Part shown: positions 34,900 through 47,218 of the stretch, piece by piece
How the letters are laid out: each line of letters starts with the position of its first letter
How positions within the stretch are numbered: the stretch's first letter is position 1
Assembly (NCBI RefSeq): GCF_040412425.1
Contig: NC_089743.1
Coordinates: 81,265,971 to 81,329,970 of the forward strand
Length of the DNA: 64,000 nucleotides
DNA from: Macrobrachium rosenbergii
Taxonomy: Eukaryota > Arthropoda > Malacostraca > Decapoda > Palaemonidae
Direction: 5' to 3'
Translations under genes and position numbers: made by a program
The notes under the pieces: model-generated
What the model was told of the DNA's origin: nothing
What the model saw: only the letters and a program-made list of their open reading frames with translations
Databases searched by the model: none

Positions 34900-37140
34900 A
34901 CTCTAATTTCATGGACTAGAACCTTTACTCGTACTGCTTTGCCATTTGTTGCATTACTTTATGCTCTCAAGATAACTTGCAAGAATCAGTATGATAATGT
35001 GTTCCTTGATACCTGCCTGCTGCAACATCCCGTGGAAAAGAGGTCCTGATGAGAATTCTGGTCAAAAAATTTTTTGGAAAGTCTGAAGAGACTCTCCATA
35101 ACCAACAAGTCTCCAATGAAGAGGTAACATCTAGTCGACACAACTAAAATGACCTGAAAAAGAGCAACCATATATTTCTTAAATGCCAAAACCAAAGGCA
35201 GTTACAGGTTTAGTGTTGAAACTTTGTCCAGCCTGGAAATCATCTTGGCAGCTACTGCTGAAAATCCTTACTTAGTTTTAAGAACCTGGATAACCTCAAT
35301 ACGTGGAAATCCAATGTCTCCATATTCCTATGAACACATTGAATTTGAGGCTGGCAAAGAAGCTTGTCCCACCAAGGTAAAACTTCTGGGAGGTTTACCA
35401 ACAAACAGAATACCTGGGTTATCATTCCTGGGAGGGTTTACTAACAACAAACAGAATACCTGGGTTATCATTCCTGCCATTATGCCAAAAAATCTTGCAG
35501 GTGTCAAAGATACCACTCAAAACCCTCTTACTAACAGATCCCTGTACCTGTCTTTTGGTACTACCTAAGTGAGAGCGTAAAAACTGTCTTGCTACCTAAG
35601 TGAGAGGTAAAAACTGGGACCTATATCGAAAACCTTCAACTCTTATTAAACTGATGTGATGCTCCTTGTCCTGCAAGGGCAAAATCTGTTGCTAGAAGGT
35701 CCAGCACATAAGGCACCCCTTCCCTGAGTTGGGGTATCTACGAAGAGTAGCACCTCCAGAGAAAGTGGAACCATGAACAATCCTGTCTTGAAGTTCTTAG
35801 TATTCTGCCATCAGCAGAAAACATCTTCTCAGATGACTTCTCAGATGGCAAATAGAAGGTAGTCTGGCTGAGTTGCTGCAGGTCATGACCTGATGAGTTG
35901 CAGCTCTTGAGAGTGAGTCTTACACCAACTGCAAGAAGCCAAGTTTTTTATGAAGATACACAATCAGAAATCACCATACTACTGACAGGTGGATTTGAGG
36001 TTCATATGAACTTTTGCATCACAGATGACAATCCCTAGATCCAGCACTCCAACAACTGAGCTATTCTCTATGATGTCGGACATTACACTTAGATGCACTA
36101 CCCTAGGGTTTAGCCCATAGTCTGACTTCTTCCAGTAGTAGTAGTGAAGCCTATGTTGACAAACTGACATAGGCCTGAAGTAGACAAAAGAGATGCTGAA
36201 CGTGCTCCAATGATAACAATTCCATCACAAGACAGTCATCCACATATCTTCACTTTGATACCATTCCTGTGCACCTATGCTGCTCCCAGCGAGGCATGTC
36301 CTAAATTTGTATTGGCTAATGAAAGGAAGAAGACTAAGAAAGAAGAGTCATCTACAGCTATATCAATCTTCAGCTCTGCCACACAGATTACCTTCCTGGG
36401 TATCATTTAGCCTTTCCAAACTCAAGATAAAACAACACAAGTCAAGGTTCTTGGTAAAAGAAGCCTCATGTATTGATCAATGGGGGCACAAATGGAACAT
36501 AATCTTCAAGTGAACCAGTTAATGAACTCTTTCCAGGTTTCAATCAAACCTGGTCCTCTTTGGTGAAATATCAGCAAAACCAGAGATATGGCAAGCAGCC
36601 TGCCTATCTGGGGTCACAGAGGCCTCATTACTTTTAACAATGGACACTGTCTCTTGACTCCTGCTGAATTTCCTCATTAAGTAAGCAGGGAGCAAACATC
36701 ACCTGGAAAGTCACTGTCTTGCTTTCCTAACTGGTACCATGACTATGGTCCCAATCAAAGCACATGGGTAGGCTGAAAACAGCCCAGTAGTTCAGTTGGT
36801 CCTGGCATCTGTGCTGTCATGATGAAGTGTGCATTTGCAGCTCCTATCGTGACTCCTGACATTAGCACAGTCATGATCATGACATGTACTCAAGAAGAAT
36901 CTGGAATGGGACTCACTTGCTTGCATGGGTCTCCTTCAAAGATAACAACAAAGCATCAGGGAGGCCATGCTCTACTTCAGGATACATAAAAGTGGTACTG
37001 GAAGAGACTGTGCAACGCTTTGCAAAATGAATCTACACCTGATTGTAATTTCAGTCTTAAAACTGGAGACAAGAGGGATCGGTCAAGGCCAAGAAGAATG
37101 AAAGGGTTCCTTGACTGACCCACTCAGGAACTGCTTAAGT
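34900..37140 (-). pseudogene. Decayed DIRS-like reverse transcriptase (remnant E)
   Basis: A minus-strand stretch near 36,195-36,262 reads RYVDDCLVMELLSLEHVQHL, an RT catalytic YxDD motif with the downstream hydrophobic/His pattern of DIRS RTs. Flanking frames are short and frameshifted. No ITR could be placed. Assignment to DIRS rather than another RT class is inference. Confidence 0.45.
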
Positions 37141-37144
37141 GATC

Positions 37145-37770
37145 TTAATATTATTATTATACAGACGATGTACCATATTTATATGGAACAAGCCCATAGG
37201 GGCCATTGACTTGAAATTCAAGCTTCCAAAGAATATGATGTTATTTCGAAAGAGGTAAAAGTGGGTAATGGGAAATACAGAAAGTTATTAGAAAAGCAGA
37301 TAAATTGAACAAATTAATAACTAAAAAAAAATTTAAATAAAATATTAAAATACAGGTTGAATTACATTAAGGTAGTATTGCATTGTATCTCTGCTTGAAC
37401 TTTCAAAGTTCCAACTGCATGGCATCCTCTGGGAGGTTGTTCCACAATCCAGCAGTATGAGGAATAAAGTTCCTCTGACACTGTGAGGAATAAAGTTCCT
37501 CCGAAACTGATAAGTTCGACAGCGAGACATATTTACTGCATATTGGTGCTGCTGTTCAGCAAATCTGGTTGTTCTTGGCAGGAAAAGGGGATTAGGGATC
37601 AATTGTGAAAGATTTCTGTTAAAATACGACTTATGAAATACTGACATATAATACAATGTTGATGGTCCAAGTCATAACTACTAGTATCATGAAACAGAAA
37701 CCTACCACCATGAACCACTCTATCTAAAAGAGATAAATCTCTGGCAGAAACAGACATCTATAAGGTATAC
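37145..37770 (-). mobile_element. LINE copy 2, 5'-truncated 3' end
   Basis: The minus-strand frame 37,345-37,656 carries the LINE C-terminal tail (FLPRTTRFAEQQHQYAVNMS, FRRNFIPHSV). It is followed by a 3'UTR nearly colinear with the two split pieces of copy 1, ending in ATT repeats at 37,152. It includes a tandem duplication (GAGGAATAAAGTTCCTC at 37,459 and 37,483). This copy shows what copy 1 looked like before DIRS-B inserted. Confidence 0.75.
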
Positions 37771-38054
37771 AAAGACATGAATTTAAACTAACAAAGTATA
37801 AGCAATGGATTGTGGTGAAACAAACTACTATTAAATGTTTACCTAATAAAAAACCTCAAAGCTGTCGAGTACACAAACTTCAAAACATACAACTATGCAT
37901 AAGCCTTTCATGATAACCTATACCCTTCTCACTAAAACAAAATTTACTTTCATACATGTAAATTATGAAATAGGAGTGTAAAAATTACTAGAGAAAAAAT
38001 GGGGCAGCCATATAAAATTTATAAACTTTGAAAATATTTGATGAGGAAACTCAC

Positions 38055-39050
38055 ATATAGATAAAGGAGCTGATGAGCCGGCGGGTCTGGTTAAGCCAAC
38101 TTCTGATAACCTCGAATGAAGTGGAGAGTCTACTACAGATGATGAGAGACTCATCACCTGTCGAGAGCTTGGTCCCCCTCCGCGGAGCTGTTCTTCCAAT
38201 ATGCTGCTAGGAACACTATTAGCAATAGCCTTCTTTTCCATACTTTCAATTCCAGTACTTCTGCTACTGAAAGAACTTGGTCCCTTACTGGGAGATCGAC
38301 TTAGCCCATGGGTAGATGAATGAATTACCCCACTTGACAAAAACTCAGGTTGTCCCATAGAACGAGAATGGTCTTTCCTAGACCCACTTCTATCCCCCGA
38401 TTCTGAACGTCCACTTGACCTGCTATGGCCATCTTTCTTAGGTATCTTATCACTTGTGTCTGATCGTACACGACTGTGGCTATCCCTTTTTGATCCCCTG
38501 TCACCACCAGAATCAGAACGAATACTCGAACGGTTATGACCATCTTTTCTTGGTCCTCTGTCACTGGCTTTGTGTTTTTGCTTATATGATTTACTACTGC
38601 TAGAAGATTTACTTGTTTGAATTCCATTGCCAAGTTTTGCTAATATCCCTCTTGCGTTACTAACTATCTGGCCAGTAGAAATTATCTTAATCCTAGAATC
38701 ATCAGTCACATGCTCAAGTTTCTTTAAACAGCCTGAGTTAAGGTGTTCTTTAAAGGTTATGCCATTTTTATGGCTACTAGTGTTCTCACTAGGACTGGGT
38801 TTAGTGAGACCCAATTTGGCTGATAATTCAGGATACAATTTGGTCATATCAAACCCAGATGTCCTAAGCTCAGAACTCTGCAAGGGACTGGAGCTGTTAC
38901 GCTGTTTGGTCACATCTCCATGATTGCGTTGAGAGCCGAGGGACGTTCCAAGCCAACCTCCCCAGAGGTCTTTCCCTTTCGTCTGATTGGCTGGAGAAGG
39001 AGACTCAGGCGATGACACAGACACTGCTCCACTTGCCCTCTTTGGAGTGG
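38055..39050 (-). CDS. INO80D: INO80D-like exon 4, long Ser/Arg/Lys-rich exon
   Basis: This is the largest exon (996 nt, residues 105-436). The acceptor GTATTTTAG opens at 39,050 and the donor ATAT/GTGAGT closes at 38,055. The product is low complexity: Ser-rich with basic runs (SKSSSSSKSYKQKHKASDRG) and imperfect repeats of a K-D-G/S-H-S/N-R-S-S unit around residues 260-330, which suggests internal duplication of a disordered nuclear segment. A more ordered patch, FDMTKLYPELSAKLGLTKP, lies near residue 165. It leaves one base (T), completed to Ser by exon 5. I do not recognise a fold. Length, openness and matching phase on both sides support it as real coding sequence. Confidence 0.7.
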
Positions 39051-39352
39051 CTAAAATACATTATCAGAAGATTAATCACATAAAATTTTTAAAAGAATAT
39101 ATCATTGCTTGTGGCGATGAATATTACTGTACTCCCTAGGTACCTGTATATCAACTTTTCTGTAACTGGCACATAACAATGGTATATGACTTCACTTCCA
39201 TAAGACTATGCTATATAACTTCACCTCTATATCATTACAAACTAAAAATAGTATATAGTAAACCCCCCGGATTCGTGTATATATATATACACTGTACAAT
39301 AAAATGATTAACTGACCAAAAATCACCTCAGAACAGCATATTAGACCATTAC

Positions 39353-39597
39353 CTTGTAACTTGGGTGTATCCCTGAGTGACATTGGTGCTTGGGGCGGTA
39401 TAGATGAAGGCTGTTGGGGCGAGGTTGGCGGTGGGGCAGGGGACGGGACCTGACTCTGTGGATGTGGGGTATCTTGGGTACTCTGTTGCTGTTGATGAGG
39501 ATGAATATTTGAACATGGCTTCCCATGGTGACCATTGAGGATCCCTGTCCCCCGTGCCCGCTTACCCGTCCCACGATGACCTGCACCCACACTATTA
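39353..39597 (-). CDS. INO80D: INO80D-like exon 3, P/Q-rich linker
   Basis: The acceptor TTCTTCACAG opens at 39,597 and the donor CAAG/GTAATG closes at 39,353 (245 nt). It encodes residues 24-104: a basic Gly/Arg/His segment (GAGHRGTGKRARGTG), then a Gln/Pro/Ser-rich low-complexity stretch with HPHQQQQ and PSPAPPPTSP. It leaves one base (G), completed to an Ala codon by exon 4. Vertebrate INO80D also has a P/Q-rich region between its zinc domains. The low complexity gives no independent functional clue. Confidence 0.65.
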
Positions 39598-39855
39598 CTG
39601 TGAAGAATCAACAGCTATGAAAAACTTGTATGAAGGAATCTACACCAAAATGAAAACTCTCTCTTAAAAACAAACACATTAAAAAAAACATTCCATTCTC
39701 AAAAACCAGAAAACATTCATACACATACCTAATTTGTAATAACATTCTCCACACCAGAAAAAAAAACTTTTGAAGGCAATACTAAAATGAATACTGGATT
39801 AATAAAAGCAACATTCCTACAATTCAAACGTGCAAATTTCAAGACAAGTAATAAA

Positions 39856-39979
<124 letters not shown>

Positions 39980-41011
39980 TAAAATTTTAATGTCTCCATA
40001 CAAACATCTACTAAGTGATTTCTGCTGAACACAGTAAACCACTTAAAATTGACAGGTACTGCCAAGGATTACTAGCGCTGGCTATTGAAATTTGAGACAC
40101 TATAACCAATGTGGATGCTATCAGATCAGTGACAAAGTTGTTGTTATGCTCAGACAATTCCAATTTAAGGAGTCTGGATGTAGATAACAATGAAATATAC
40201 TGCTTTATATGTGTTATACATTGCTAGAATCAGTTTAAAAATGTTTTATGAAGTACATCAGTATAACCGAGCCCCTCAACACCTTTCAATTATGCTTTGC
40301 TTGGCTGAAGTACTTTCATCATTATTTACGGCTGCTGAGTTATCTCATGTTCCACATGAAACCACCTTAAGTCAGTGTAACATGAGCACAATTTCTGGCA
40401 TCTTTTAGTATCTTGCTCCTAACTTTGCACAAAGGTAAAAATATAATTTTCTCCTCCAAAACTTTTCCCAAGAAGCAGATATTTTTCATATTCCAATCAA
40501 ATCACAGCTGCATATGTTCGTTACAGAGACGACACACAATTATTGTCTTCTTGATTGAAAGTTTGGTAGCAAGATGCTAAAAGAAACTGGAAAATGTGTT
40601 TATGTGACATCAGTAGTTCTACACTGATCTATATATCAATTCTCTCAAACCTTGGCATTGTCCTGTAACCTCTGTACCATGGCCTCGCAATCAAGACTTT
40701 CAGTAACCTTACTTTTTTTTTTACTGTGTATACTATTAGCTGTTCAAAATGTGACATTTATATTTAGATAGTTTAGCCCACGTAAAAGAGCTCAGTATTT
40801 CTGGAACTGAGTGCAGTTTCATGAGAAAAAGGACATCCAGAAATTTCACTTTTATTTTCGCATCTTCAAAATAGACTTGTGATCTTACTTCTCAGTTTTA
40901 ATTAATCATAGGGCTTCAGAATTTTGCAAAGAAAACTCACAACTCTACAGAAACATCTATTATTATCTGGAGTTTTCTACAGACCTCTAGAGCAGTAAAT
41001 CCACAAAAATG
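39980..41011. other. Intron 2 sequence, no feature seen
   Basis: AT-rich intronic DNA between the TA tract and DIRS A3. Reading frames are short with no recognisable content. Confidence 0.5.
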
Positions 41012-41055
41012 GTATTTTCCTAAAAAAATTAATTTTCATATATACTTACCAAGTA

Positions 41056-41357
41056 CAGACAATCACCAGGTTACGACGGACTCAACTTACAACGCTCTTC
41101 AAATATATTCATACAAATTATTTCCCAGTTTTCTGGGGTTACGATGCCAATCCAACAGAAGACGTGGCTCCAAAATGGCAGAATGGTCAAAATTTGGAGG
41201 TTTATTGATGAAAAACTCAATTAAAATGCAGGTTATGTTGTTTTCAAGACACCCAAAGGATTAAAAGTAAAGTTTTCATGGGATTTTTGGCAATTGTTCG
41301 GCTTATGACGATTTTTGGCTTATGAAGCAGTGTAAGAATGGAACCCCCATCGTAAAC
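41056..41357. mobile_element. MITE inserted in the A3 ITR
   Basis: Begins right after TA in the ITR with CAGACAATCACCAGGTTACG and ends near CCCCCATCGTAAACAG. The ITR sequence continues on the other side, so the insertion is well bounded. Relatives of its body are at 2.7-2.9 and 4.3-4.47 kb. Confidence 0.7.
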
Positions 41358-42148
41358 AGTTACTACTTTCTACTTGTGCAGCAGTAAAAAATTTTAAATT
41401 CGCGGAAGAGATTCGTTTGTTTATAGTGTAGGTAACTACCCAACCCTCTATCAGGGAACAACAGGTACAACGTAACAGTGATAGTCACTTCTTTTGTGCT
41501 ATATGTCCATCACAGGGGAGGAGGGAGGGCTCTGATCTTGTAATTATTTCATAAGTATATATGATACTTAATTTTATTATGGAAATATCACTTTCATATA
41601 TGCAACTTACCAAGCTGAATCCCACATTGATAGGTGGTGGGTTAAATGGACATACTGTATTCTGTTCCAAAAGCAATAAGATATAAGGATGAATTTGCGA
41701 CATAAAAATCTGTTAGCATCAATAAAATGCTCGTTGTAACCTTACCTGGTAAGAAAGCCACAGTAGATGATTACTGCCTTGGTCTGTGCTCATCTTGACC
41801 TGTGGCAACTTAGCGGAATAGCCGTTATAAGCCCCTACTTTTGAGAGGGGGTTTTAGAGTGAAGGAGCCTTCCGAACACCCATAAAGCAACAGAGAAAAA
41901 ACTGCCCTTGCCCTGGGTGCAGTACCAAAATACAATAGACCAAATAAAATAGTTACCCACACCGACAACAATAAAAATTAAAAACCATCATACCACTACC
42001 ACAGACTGGTGGGCACTCCGGATACAAGTACCCCCAGGCTCCCCAAAAGCGCTCGACACCCAAAACTTCAAGGCGAAGAAGGTACGGATAGGAAGGGTTG
42101 CTTCCTATGCTTCCTTCCCCAACACCGAGCCAGTCACCAACAACGGAC

Positions 42149-43097
42149 CTAAGGTACTGCGATTTTCGTACGTTGTTTCAATTTCTTTACGATAGTGTGA
42201 GTGGCGACAGCCTTAATATTTTGCGCTCTCACCTTAAAGGAAGGCAGGACATCATCTTCTATTTGAGAGTGCACCCCACTGATAAGACTTATAAGAAAAA
42301 ATGACAGCACATTCTTAGACATGGGTTTCGATGGGTTCTTGACAGAACACCAGAGGTTACTGGCAGGGTCTCTGATTCTCTTTGTCCTATCTAAGTAATA
42401 CCTCAGTGCCCTCACTGAGCATAAGACCCTTTCCTCCTTCTCCTCCTCCTCCTGGTCCTAGCATGTCCATGAGGTTTTTAACAGAGAACTACCCTGGCCA
42501 GGGATTAGAAGGGGAATCATTCTTAGCTAGGAAGCTAAGCAAGAAGGTGCAGACAGCATCTCCCTTAGAGAAACTGATGTGCTTATCTATAGCCTGCAAT
42601 TCTCTTACTCTCTTGGCAGTGGCCAAGGGTACTAGAAAAAGAGTCTTCTTTGTCAAATTCTTGAGTGAAATGGTATGGAGAGCTCAGAGGCAGGACCTGT
42701 TAACCATTTAAGCACTGCATCCAGCGTTCCATGACACAGAGTTGTCCCTCACCTGTTTAGTAGTCTCGAAAGACTTAATTAGATCCATCATGTCTTTATT
42801 AGAGGCCAAGTCCACTCCTCTATGCTTGGAGTCTGATCCCAGCACAGACCTTAGCCTAATAGTCGATGGAGAGAGTCCCTTGGAGGTCCTGAGAAATAGA
42901 AGAAAGTTCGCTATTTGTGTTACAATGGTTTTAGCAGACGAGATGTTATTGCTGCTGCACCACCTGCGGAAGTTAGACCACTTGGCCTGGTAGACTTGGC
43001 TGGTAGACTTATGTCTATATCTAGAAATAGCTTCTGCAGCTTGCTTTTGGAAAACCCTTCTCTCTGATAAGTCTCTGGATAGTCTGAAGCCTGTCAA
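42149..43097 (-). pseudogene. DIRS tyrosine recombinase (A3)
   Basis: The frame at 42,708-43,097 has the core-binding domain: ISRYRHKSTSQVYQAKWSNF, IANFLLFLRTSKGLSPSTI and DLIKSFETTKQ. The catalytic part is in pieces: AKRVREL-like sequence near 42,600 on the minus strand, MRALRYYLDRTKRI and SKNVLSFFL (frame 42,149-42,415), then KVRAQNIKAVATH, where the second Arg box reads NIKAV (Arg to Lys). The core-binding domain is the best preserved of the family in this window. Confidence 0.75.
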
Positions 43098-43246
43098 AGC
43101 TACAGCAGACAGCCCTTGATGGAACTTCCAAAGACGAGGCTATTTGAGAAGATGTGGACTTTGAGGTAGTAACCTTGGAAAGTCCACAAGAAGCTTTAGA
43201 AGGTCCAGAAACCATTCTTTGAGAGGCCAAAAGGGCACTATCAGGG

Positions 43247-43875
43247 TCACTGATACGTTGATTCTTGAACTTGTTGAGAATCGGATGAGAGGGTGACTGC
43301 CCGGGGGCAAACCCCGCTAACCTCCTTTGGACCTTCGGTATGTCTTCTCCCAGGACCAGGGGAGTGTGACAGTGACCTTCGTCTGGGAGCATCAGCGGGA
43401 CGGACAGCCACCTCCTCCACTAGCACTGACACTGACACTGGCACTTGCACTAGTTTAATACCTTGCACTTAGTCCATAAGGACCTTAAGCAATTCACCCG
43501 ACTTTGACACAGTATTAACTACGAGATCAAATTTACGATCAAACTTACTCTCGAGGCTGGCTACAGCATCAGGTTTGGAAGCATGGGAGCCAGGAATAGG
43601 AGTTGATGGGGGGGGGACTAAGGTTGGGGGATAAAACAAGGGCAGAAGAAGGAATGTTACGGTCAGTGAGTTGAATGTTAGTGACAGGTTCTACTTTCAG
43701 CTCTAACAGCCACCTTCCTCTTCCTATCTCTATCTAATTTATCCAAACGGGACCTAAGAACCTTCCATTTCTTCACATCCCATCCAACACACTCAGCACA
43801 AGTGAGACCTATTGGACACTCTTGTCTTCTACATTTTGCACAGATCGTTTGATTATTGTAGGTTACTTTGGTCAT
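43247..43875 (-). pseudogene. DIRS gag-like ORF remnant (A3)
   Basis: The frame at 43,678-43,875 has a Cys-rich motif, CAKCRRQECPIGLTCAEC, then W-D-x-KKWKVLRSRLDKLDRDRKRK. Paired CxxC motifs suggest zinc binding, and the downstream segment is a basic coiled stretch. The frame at 43,247-43,468 is Ser/Arg/Pro-rich. The same motif order occurs in A4. It is presumably the nucleocapsid-like first ORF of the element. Confidence 0.6.
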
Positions 43876-44424
43876 TCGGCTACTCCCTACAATGTCTAAT
43901 ACTTGGCAAACTGGAATTGGACATCACAAAAAAGAAATTGAAGGAAAATCACTAGGCTAAGATGAAAGCTACCAAAACAATCAGCACTTCACCAAATTCT
44001 TGGGAAAAGTGGAGGAAAAAGCCTCAAATTCACCCACAAAACATTCAATGTTTGACGTCGAAGCCAGCAGAAAAGAAGTGACTATCACTATTATGTTGTA
44101 CCTATTGTTCCCCGATAGAGGGCGGGGTAGTTACCTACACTATAAACAAACAAACTATGGAATTACTTGGAAAGTTACATATATGAAAATGACATTTTTA
44201 TGATAAAATAAAGTTTATACATACAGTACTTACCACATAGTTACATAGCTATCAGTTTCTAGTAACCGGCAACTAAAATATGAAAATTCACAGTAGCAAT
44301 TCTTTATTTTGTTTTTGGTGTAAGTAACTAGCCCCGCCCACTTTCAGGGAAGGAAAGGGACAACACAGCAGAGGCTCAATTGTTTATGCCATAATGTCAA
44401 GAGAGGGGAGGAAGGAGGCGTCCC

Positions 44425-44520
44425 ACTCTGTAATTACTTGTTAAGTATAATAAAAACTTTATTTTATTATAAAAATGTCATTTTTATATAAGTAACTTAC
44501 AAAGTAATTACAAAGCCGAT
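44425..44520. repeat. A4 internal complementary region
   Basis: AAAACTTTATTTTATTATAA, then AAATGTCATTTTTATATAAG, then TAACTTACAAAGTAATTAC: the complement of the A3/A4 junction at 44,161-44,240. Confidence 0.8.
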
Positions 44521-45029
44521 TCCCACATTGACAGGAGGTGGGATTCGTGGACTTATTCTAACCCCAATCATTAATAAAAGTAATGAGTTGAGAATAGAAA
44601 AGGTTGCTAGCATCAGTATGATGCTTGCTGTTTCCTTGCCTGGTAAGAGAGCTGCTGCACGAAGATAATATCTCTGGTGGCACTCATCTTACCCCGTAGA
44701 GGTGTGGCGGTATGGCTAAGTGTCACCTACTGCGTAAGTGGGGACCTAGCAGTGTAGGGCTTCTCCAAATGCCAGCAAAGTAAAAAGGCTGCCCCCTGCC
44801 CTGGGCTCAGTACCGATACACAATAACTGTTACCTACACCAAAAAATTAAAAACACCACCACCCAACTATTAAAACACACCAATCCCAGTACAGAGTACC
44901 CCCAGACTCCTGTAAGACTAAACATCAGTTTCCAAGGCAAAGGGTAAGGATGGAAGGAATGCTTCCTATACTTCCTTCCCCAACACCATGCCAGCCACCA
45001 ATATAGGACCCAAGGTACTGCAATTATTA

Positions 45030-46320
45030 AAAACTGTTTCAACATCATGTAAATAGTACAACATAAATGCCGAATTATATTTCCAATATGTGGACTGGAG
45101 ATTGGAAGAAAGAGAGATTATACTTGAATGCTAAAGATGTTGCCACAGCCCTAATCTCATGAGCACTCACTTTCAAAATGGGTAGAAGCTCTTTCTTGGG
45201 AAGAAAGAGAGGGGACTCTTCCAGGTGGCGAGGAGTTCTTCACTGAACACCATAAGTTATTGGAAGAACCTCTTAACTGTCAGTCTTATGGAGGTAGAAT
45301 TTGAGTGCCCTTACTGGACAAAGGAATCCCTCCTCATCTTCAGAACCTACTACAGGCAGTCCCCGGCTATCGGCGGGGGTTCCTTTCTGAGGGTGTGATG
45401 GTAACCGAAAAATCCCGCTAACTGAAAATCGGTGATTTTGGGGTCTTTTTCGGTGATTTTTGGGGCTTATCAGCTCCTCTGTTAGGTATGTATTGGCGCC
45501 AATATCCAATTATCGGTGCCGATAAACGGAAATCTGCAATTTTCGGTCACAAAAATTGCAGATTTTTGTTGTTAAACAAGCCCCTTAAAACTGGATCGCT
45601 GTTAACCGAGCCCACCGTTAACCGGGGACTGCCTGTACTTGTATTAGGTTCTTAATGCTAAAAGAACGAGGCCAAGGTTTCGCTGGATTCTTGTTCTTTG
45701 CGAGAAAACCAAGAGTGTAGGAACATATTGCATCGCCATTAGAGAAACCGATTCTTTTACTCTCTTGGCTATAGCTAAGGCTACTAGGAAGAGGGTCTTC
45801 TTGGTTACATCCATTTAACGAAAGAGCCAAAAGGTTCAAAAGGTGGACCAAAAAGCCATTTAGGTATCACGTCCAGGTTCCGTGACACTTGTTCTATATC
45901 ATTTCATTTCGAAGTATCGAATGATTTAGTAAGATCAAATAAGTCCTGATTCAAAGAAAGATTCAGACCCTATGTCTGAAGACCGAGCTCAGTGTGGCTC
46001 TGTAACCCTTAACATTAGAAGAGGATCAGCCCCTAGACGTTCTCAGAAACAAACAAAAAACTAGCAATCTCTTTCACAGATGTTTTAAAAGAAGAGATGT
46101 GATTTATTTTGCACCAAGTGTGGAAAATAGCTCATTTGTTTTGGCAGACATTGAACGATGACTCTTGCCTGCATTTTGAGATAGCTTCTGAACCTGTTTT
46201 TGAAAAGCCTTTAGTGCTGAGGAGCTCCTTGATAGTTTGAATCCTGCCAGAGTTAGCATAGATAACCCATGATGGAATTGCCTGAGATGGGCTGTCTGAG
46301 AAGCTTGTGTTTTTGAGGAA
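45030..46320 (-). pseudogene. DIRS tyrosine recombinase (A4), MITE-interrupted
   Basis: Minus-strand pieces: a core-binding remnant at 46.0-46.3 kb. KRIGFSNGDAICSYTLGFLA and KNKNPAKPWPRSFSIKNL are at 45,618-45,851. CPVRALKFYLHKTDS begins beyond the MITE at 45,273-45,340. Below that, AHEIRAVATSLAFKYNL-like sequence is near 45,130. The MITE at 45,353-45,635 splits the catalytic domain. Confidence 0.65.
45353..45635. mobile_element. Short MITE (copy 4) inside A4 recombinase
   Basis: Ends CAGGCAGTCCCCGGCTATCG and TAACCGGGGACTGCCTG, flanked by TA on both sides. The recombinase coding sequence continues on either side. Confidence 0.8.
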
Positions 46321-46420
46321 GCAGTCTTGGGAAGTCAGCTAGGAGACATATCAGGTCTGGGAACCATTCCTTTAGTGGCCAAAACGGGGCTATGAGGATC
46401 AACGAGGCATTCTTTTGAGA

Positions 46421-47005
46421 TTAGAACTTGTTCATCACTTCCCTTATCACCCTGTAGGGAGGGAAGGCATACAGATTCTTGTCGGACCAGTGTAGAAGCA
46501 TGGCATCCACTGCCCATGCTGATGGATCCGGTACTGGTGAACAATAAAGTGGAAGACAGTGATTTTTGGAGGTCGAGAACAAGTCTATTGTTGGCCTTCC
46601 CCATGGTTTCCAAAGGTCTAAGGAGAAAAATGGATCCAAAGCCCATTCTGTGGGTATCACTTGGTTGCCACGACTTAGTTGATCCACTAGAACATTAATT
46701 TTGCCTTTTACAAATCTTGTTACAATTCTTTTCTGGTTCTGATGAGACCAGAGAAGAAGGTCCCTCACCGTCTTGCAAAGGGAGAAGGAATGAGTTCCCC
46801 CTTGCTTGCAGATATAGAACAAGGCAGTCATATTGTCCGAGCGTACTGCAACGATCTTGTCTCGGACTTCCGATGCGAGGGCTTGCAATCCCAGATTGAT
46901 TGCTTTCAGTTCTCCAACATTTATACGCCAGCTCTTCTGTTCTTGTGACCACATCCCGGAGACTTCCTTGTCCCCCAGGAGAGCTCCCCAACCTAAATCA
47001 GACAC
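46421..47005 (-). pseudogene. DIRS RNase H domain (A4)
   Basis: A 194-codon open frame: SDLGWGALLGDKEVSGMWS, NVGELKAINLGLQAL (Glu), VAVRSDNMTALFYICK (Asp) and INVLVDQLSRGNQVIPTEW (Asp). It ends with the LDLWKPWGRPTIDLFSTSKN segment typical of DIRS-like elements between RNase H and recombinase. All expected acidic positions are present. Confidence 0.8.
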
Positions 47006-47218
47006 GTCTGCATAGAAGCTCAGGTCAGGGTTCTGATAAAAAGGGACTTCCCTTAGAGCAACCTGTCTTCAGACCTCCACCAAAGGAGGTGTTTCTTGAT
47101 GTCCTGGGTTACCTGAAAAACGAATGAGTCCAGATGTTCCTTTCTGTCCCTGTTGTCTCTGAGATAAAACTGAAGTAATTTCATGAAGTCTCCCAGGAGG
47201 CAAACTGCTCGATGGAAG

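Larger units (their letters stand above)
41012..44190 (-). mobile_element. DIRS-like retrotransposon A3, RT/RNase H deleted
   Basis: The low ITR begins at 41,012 and is interrupted by a MITE (41,056-41,357), resuming to about 41,460. The high ITR is about 44,095-44,190. The ICR is at 41,553-41,625. Coding (minus): gag pieces 43.25-43.88 kb joined almost directly to recombinase 42.15-43.10 kb, so RT and RNase H have been lost. Its high end touches the low end of A4 with no intervening bases. Confidence 0.8.
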
